From positions 1-64,000 of the forward strand of contig CAJOJG010000005.1 of the NCBI GenBank assembly GCA_905234655.1: a DNA stretch of 64,000 nucleotides, in the 5' to 3' direction. Shown here piece after piece: positions 59,416 to 64,000 of the stretch. Below the pieces are notes generated by a model that did not search any database, had not been told where the DNA came from, and saw only the letters and a list, made by a program, of their open reading frames with translations. Position 1 is the stretch's first letter; each line of letters starts with the position of its first letter. The position numbers and the translations under genes were made by a program. The DNA is from an uncultured Bacteroidales bacterium (lineage in GTDB: Bacteria > Bacteroidota > Bacteroidia > Bacteroidales > UBA3824).

Positions 59416-60990
59416 ATGAAAAAGTTAATGCTTTTATGGCTCTTGACCGCTGTCCTGACGGGGATTGCGGCGGCTCAAGGCTACGAAATCACAGTTAAAA
59501 TAAACCACATCCCCAACGACACCGTAATCCTCGGCCACCACTTCAACGAGAGGCTAATCCCGGACGACACCGTCGTACTCGACAGCCGTTGCACCGGCGT
59601 ATTCAAAGGCAAAGAAAAACTCAAAGGCGGAATGTACTTCATATTCCTGCCAAGCCGCAACTACTTCGACATACTCATCGACGGCAGCCAGAAATTCACC
59701 ATCGAGAACGACACGACGGACTTCCTGAAGAACATGAAGATAACGGGAAGCCTTGAGAACCAACTTTTCCACGACTACCAGGAAATGCTCGCCCAAGCGT
59801 CAAAGGACTACAAGGCTCTTTCCGAAGAACTCGAAAAGGTCAAAGGCAACCAGGCCAAGGAAGACGCCGTGCGCGAGAAGATGAAAGCCGTTGGACAGCG
59901 CGTCGAGCACGCATACGAGAACCAAAAGACCCTATACCCCGACCAGTTCTTCTCCAAGTTCCTGACCGCCACACGCGACATCGATGTCCCCGAGTCCATC
60001 ACCGACCAGACAGACCGCTTCTATTATTATAAGGCGCACTACTTCGACAACTTCCCGCTCCATGACCCTCGCCTGCTCCGCACCCAGCTCTACCAGCCGA
60101 AAGTCGAGAAGTACATCACAAACCTCTGTATGCAGATGCCCGACTCGCTCATCAAGGAGTGCAACTTCCTCATCAACCAGGCTCGCGGCGACGACGAACT
60201 GTTCAGGTTCATGCTCGTGTTCCTGTTCAACAAATACGCAAAGGACGAGAACATGTACGCCGAGAACGTGTACGTCAACCTCGCCGAAATCTACTGCAAG
60301 GAGGCCAAATGGGACACTGACTCCTTCAAGACCGAACTCAAGAAGAAGATAACGAAAAAGGAGAACTGTCTCGTCGGCAATATCTCCAAAGACCTGAGAA
60401 TGCGCCAGTTGCCTAACGACACAAACGCAATCGACGCGCTCCGTCCGTTTGTAGACAGGATGAAGGAAGAAGGCGTGCCGATCGAAAAACAAAAACCCGA
60501 CTTCGAGGCGCGCAGGAACGACGTTGTGCGTATCCTCAACGACTTCATCAACCATTTTGGAAAAACAGACATCTCTGTCCACAGCATACCCGCAAAATAC
60601 AAACTCGTAGTATTTTGGGAGCCGGATTGCAGCCACTGCAAGGAAGAAATGCCAAAACTATTCTCCTTCTACAAGGACACGCTCAGCACAATAGGCTGTA
60701 AGGTTTTCGCGATATACATGAACAAGAGCGTCGACAACTTCAACGAACTCCACCGCCACGTCAACAAATGGTTCGACTTCGTCAAGAAACAGAAGATGAT
60801 GGCGTCCGGCTGGTACAACTACTTCAATCCATTCGACCAGTACCGCGAGAACTTCGACGTCAACAGCACGCCGACATTCTACCTCCTCGACAAGAAGAAC
60901 GAAATCATCGCAAAGCGCATCTCGTTCCACCAGATGTACGACCTGATGAAGTTCCTCGACGAAGCGGAGGCAAAACAAAAAGGGAAATAA
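59416..60990 (+). CDS. Thioredoxin-like secreted protein (DUF5106-like + TlpA-like)
   Basis: Signal peptide; KLVVFWEPDCSHCKEEMPKLFSFYKD. Confidence 0.85.
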   Translation: MKKLMLLWLLTAVLTGIAAAQGYEITVKINHIPNDTVILGHHFNERLIPDDTVVLDSRCTGVFKGKEKLKGGMYFIFLPSRNYFDILIDGSQKFTIENDTTDFLKNMKITGSLENQLFHDYQEMLAQASKDYKALSEELEKVKGNQAKEDAVREKMKAVGQRVEHAYENQKTLYPDQFFSKFLTATRDIDVPESITDQTDRFYYYKAHYFDNFPLHDPRLLRTQLYQPKVEKYITNLCMQMPDSLIKECNFLINQARGDDELFRFMLVFLFNKYAKDENMYAENVYVNLAEIYCKEAKWDTDSFKTELKKKITKKENCLVGNISKDLRMRQLPNDTNAIDALRPFVDRMKEEGVPIEKQKPDFEARRNDVVRILNDFINHFGKTDISVHSIPAKYKLVVFWEPDCSHCKEEMPKLFSFYKDTLSTIGCKVFAIYMNKSVDNFNELHRHVNKWFDFVKKQKMMASGWYNYFNPFDQYRENFDVNSTPTFYLLDKKNEIIAKRISFHQMYDLMKFLDEAEAKQKGK

Positions 60991-61186
60991 ATGCCATGCC
61001 AACGGCATGTTTTGTACCACTTTCTTTACCACGAATTAAAAGAATTAAAAAGAATTAAAAGAATGTTCTTTTTACCATGAATATAAAGAACGAAACTAAT
61101 TAAAGAAAGTGTCCAAGTAATCCAATATTTATGGTAATTCTTTTAATTCTTTTAATTTTTTTTTAAAATGCTGCCGTCAGGCAGCA
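60991..61186. repeat. Composite spacer element: GAATTAAAA inverted repeat plus GC hairpins
   Basis: CATGCC-AAC-GGCATG; ACGAATTAAAAGAATTAAAAAGAATTAAAAGAAT...ATTCTTTTAATTCTTTTAATT; TGCTGCC-GTCA-GGCAGCA. Confidence 0.8.
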
Positions 61187-61226
61187 CCAGCACCCAAAAG
61201 ATAATTCTTTGGTAATTGACAAGATT

Positions 61227-62585
61227 ATGAAAAAATTATTGATAATTTTTGCATTTATAATGCCAATGGCGGCGGCGATGGCGCAGGATTTTAAGATAAC
61301 GATGAAATTCTCCCATTACAAGCCGCAGAAAGTCCGCCTGACCCACTTCTTCGAGGACAAGCAGTACCTCGACATCGACTCCGCCCAACAGAACGGCAAT
61401 ACTGTGTGGTTCGAAGGCGAAGGCGAACTGTACCCCGGCATATACTCCATAATCCTTGAAGGCGACGACAGGCAGTCTTTCGAAATCCTCGTCGACCACG
61501 ACAACCAGTTCATGACGCTTAAATGTGACGTCCAGGACATACAGAAGACCATGAAAGTCACAGGCTCTGAAATTAACTCGCGCTTCTTCGACTACCAACG
61601 GTCCATGACGGACTTCCACCGCCGCCGCGCCGACCTCGACTCCGCAAAGAAGAAAATCCTCGACACGACCGGCGGGCGTATTCCCGACTCCTCAAAAGCA
61701 AAAGTCTACGACGACCAAATCGACAAAATCACCGACCAGATAAAGCAATTCTGCGCCAAGACGATTGCCGAGAACAAAGGCAACTTCCTCGCCGACATGC
61801 TTGACTGCATGGACGCTTCAGATCTGCCATTAGAGGAAATGTACGAGCACATCAACTTTGCACAAAAAGGCCTTATCAGGACGCCATTCCTCTACAAGGC
61901 ACTGTTCAAGCACATTGCGCGCGGCATTGAGCAATCCCATTACGAGATAATGAGGCAGAGCGACATGCTCATTAACCGCGCCAAGGAAGACGACGACATG
62001 TACCACTACATAAGCGGCTACCTGCTTAACTTCTACAGGACATTCTTCAAAGGCGGAATCAACGAAGTCTTCGTCCACCTCGCCGACAAGTATTTCCTGA
62101 GCGACAAAGACCTCCCGCCCCAAAACCGCGAGATGATCCAGCAGCAGCGCGACATATACGCATCTTCAATCGTCGGCAACCTGGCTCACCCAGTGAGAAT
62201 GAGGAAAACCGTGGAAGGCGACTCCATAAATATCCTCGACGACCACGACATTCTGTTCGTCATGTTCTGGAGTAACGGCTGTGGACACTGTGACGCTGCC
62301 GAAAAAGTCCTCATGGAAAACTACGACGGACTTACCAAGGCCGACATAAAAATCATAACAGTCAATAACGACAAGCACAGTTACGAAACCCTCCGCGCAA
62401 ACACCGTGAAGAAAGATTTTCCATGGCTCGACGTATGCGACGCTGAGGACACATCCCGTTACCGCGAATATTACTACGTAGTCTCCACGCCGATACTTTA
62501 CGTCATTAACAGCAAAAACCGCATAATCCAAAAAGCCGTCGGCGAAGACCAGATAGAAGAAGTGGTAATGCAAATGAAAAAATAA
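61227..62585 (+). CDS. Thioredoxin-like secreted protein, tandem paralog of 59416..60990
   Basis: Signal peptide; ILFVMFWSNGCGHCDAAEKVL. Confidence 0.85.
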   Translation: MKKLLIIFAFIMPMAAAMAQDFKITMKFSHYKPQKVRLTHFFEDKQYLDIDSAQQNGNTVWFEGEGELYPGIYSIILEGDDRQSFEILVDHDNQFMTLKCDVQDIQKTMKVTGSEINSRFFDYQRSMTDFHRRRADLDSAKKKILDTTGGRIPDSSKAKVYDDQIDKITDQIKQFCAKTIAENKGNFLADMLDCMDASDLPLEEMYEHINFAQKGLIRTPFLYKALFKHIARGIEQSHYEIMRQSDMLINRAKEDDDMYHYISGYLLNFYRTFFKGGINEVFVHLADKYFLSDKDLPPQNREMIQQQRDIYASSIVGNLAHPVRMRKTVEGDSINILDDHDILFVMFWSNGCGHCDAAEKVLMENYDGLTKADIKIITVNNDKHSYETLRANTVKKDFPWLDVCDAEDTSRYREYYYVVSTPILYVINSKNRIIQKAVGEDQIEEVVMQMKK

Positions 62586-62616
62586 AGTTCAACACCCAAG
62601 AATAACATCACACAAC

Positions 62617-63168
62617 ATGAAAAAAGCATACATTCTCCTTGCAGAAGGCTTTGAGTTGCTCGAAGCCATGTCGCCTGTGGACGTATTCCACCGTGGCGGA
62701 ATCGAAGTAAAGACCGTGTCGCTCGACGACGAAGAACTATTCGTCAACGCATCAAACGGCACGACGGTCGTCGCAGACCTCGCATGGCGCGACGCGGACT
62801 TCTCCGACGCAGACCTCATCTACCTGCCCGGCGGCTACCCCGGCTACGAAAACCTTGGCAAAGACCCGCGCGTCGGCGAACTCGTCAAGAAACAGTATGA
62901 AAGCGGCAAACTCCTCGCCGCAATATGTGGCGCGCCGACCGTCCTGCTCAAGAATGGCATCGGATTTGGAAAGACCGTCACCTCCCACTCATGCTGCGCC
63001 GACGAGATGTCCGCGAAGTACAACCGCACCGGCCGCCCAATCGAGCACGACGGAAACCTCTACACCGCCATCGGCGCAGGCCACTCCCAGGACTTCTCAA
63101 TCGTCCTCGCCGAAGCACTCGACGGCGACGTCGCAAAAATCAAAAAAGGAATGGAACTTGACAAATAA
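62617..63168 (+). CDS. DJ-1/PfpI family protein
   Basis: KAYILLAEGFELLEAMSPVDVFHRGGIEV..DLIYLPGGYPGYENL..LLAAICGAPTVLLKNG. Confidence 0.95.
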   Translation: MKKAYILLAEGFELLEAMSPVDVFHRGGIEVKTVSLDDEELFVNASNGTTVVADLAWRDADFSDADLIYLPGGYPGYENLGKDPRVGELVKKQYESGKLLAAICGAPTVLLKNGIGFGKTVTSHSCCADEMSAKYNRTGRPIEHDGNLYTAIGAGHSQDFSIVLAEALDGDVAKIKKGMELDK

Positions 63169-63206
63169 TCCATAAATCACCAAATCAAAAATCAACAAAT
63201 CAACAA
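63169..63206. repeat. AATCAAA/AATCAACA short-period spacer tract
   Basis: AATCCATAAATCACCAAATCAAAAATCAACAAATCAACAAATG. Confidence 0.6.
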
Positions 63207-63245
63207 ATGATTTTTTGGTATGCGAAACGCCGTAGGCATTTCATA

Positions 63246-63947
63246 ATGTTGATTTTAAGCACATTACTATGCACCGCCGCCACCGCCCAAAACAACATTC
63301 GGTTCAAGTTTTCGGCAGATGGCGGCGATGTCGTGCTTAACGAAATACGCTACAAGTCGGCGCGCGGGCTTGGATACAGCATTTGCCAGTGCCAATATTT
63401 CGTCAGCGACATTGCTGTAAGGTACAAGGACGGCACGACGAAGCTGTGGAGCGGCACGGTGCATTACGCCGACATCGAAATCGAAAGGACGCTACTTTGG
63501 CGACCGGCGGACGACTTCACGCTCACAAACGCAGACTCGCTGTACTTCACATTTGGGCTCGACTCGGTGGCTAACCGCAGTTACCGTTTCCGCAATCCGC
63601 CAGAAAACCTGATGTTTTGGCCGGACTACCTCGGCGGCGGCTACCACTACATGAAGACCAACATCCGCTATATTGCCCAGGACGGACAATATGCGGCGTT
63701 CAACTGCCACATCGGCCGTGGACAAGTCTACGGTGCGGACGGCGAGCCTGAAAGCTATATCGAAAACTCGTTCCGCGTCGCCATTCCCGTCCGCCGTGAC
63801 AGCGACGGCAATGCGCTCATTACCCTCGACATACCCACAATCTTCGACTCCCCCGCCCCAACCCTGTTCTCCGACTACGGCGGCATTATGAACAACCAAA
63901 ATGCAATGTCACTCTTCATCGGCAACATCAAATCCGCCTTCTTTTAA
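63246..63947 (+). CDS. MbnP-like secreted protein
   Basis: Signal peptide; GYSICQCQYFVSDIAVRYKDG..DSLYFTFGLDSVANRSYRFRNPPENLMFWPDYLGGGYHYMKT..HIGRGQ. Confidence 0.65.
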   Translation: MLILSTLLCTAATAQNNIRFKFSADGGDVVLNEIRYKSARGLGYSICQCQYFVSDIAVRYKDGTTKLWSGTVHYADIEIERTLLWRPADDFTLTNADSLYFTFGLDSVANRSYRFRNPPENLMFWPDYLGGGYHYMKTNIRYIAQDGQYAAFNCHIGRGQVYGADGEPESYIENSFRVAIPVRRDSDGNALITLDIPTIFDSPAPTLFSDYGGIMNNQNAMSLFIGNIKSAFF

Positions 63948-63952
63948 TTTCC

Positions 63953-64000
63953 TTTTAAACACGAATTAAACGAATTAGAACGAATTAAAATCAATTAAAC
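63953..64000. repeat. GAATTAAAC-type repeat tract (window edge)
   Basis: AAACACGAATTAAACGAATTAGAACGAATTAAAATCAATTAAAC. Confidence 0.6.

Overview
Bacteroidales-like 64 kb window, inferred from TAnnTTTG promoters, a PorE-like T9SS protein, a T9SS sorting domain, SusA-like and TorF-like proteins. No rRNA, tRNA or CRISPR was recognised. About 20-64 kb is mostly intact housekeeping and envelope genes: amtB/P-II/porin, GNAT-argG-argC, pyrB-pyrI, a NUDIX-rhomboid-gmhB-aminotransferase-kdsB cluster, dsbD, rho, a MutS-like gene, a TPR-SpoIIE phosphatase and tandem thioredoxin-like proteins. About 0.2-19.4 kb, plus two ATPase loci at 47-50 kb, is different: accessory genes there look like condensed remnants in which recognisable N- and C-terminal parts are joined across missing middles. 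Examples are HsdR, HpaII, RhuM, AraC, GH2, GH26/GH115, SusA-like, ClbS/DfsB, a CMD-cupin protein and two AAA ATPases. The most interesting non-coding signals are: (i) heptamer-period arrays and other repeats in spacers between co-directional genes, with a different CACGGAAAA palindrome family mainly at convergent junctions; (ii) a matching 58-nt promoter module (TACC-N8-GGTA element fused to -33/-7) upstream of two unrelated genes; (iii) multi-copy palindromes over the promoters of two eroded ATPase genes. All product calls are by reading protein motifs; no database search was run.
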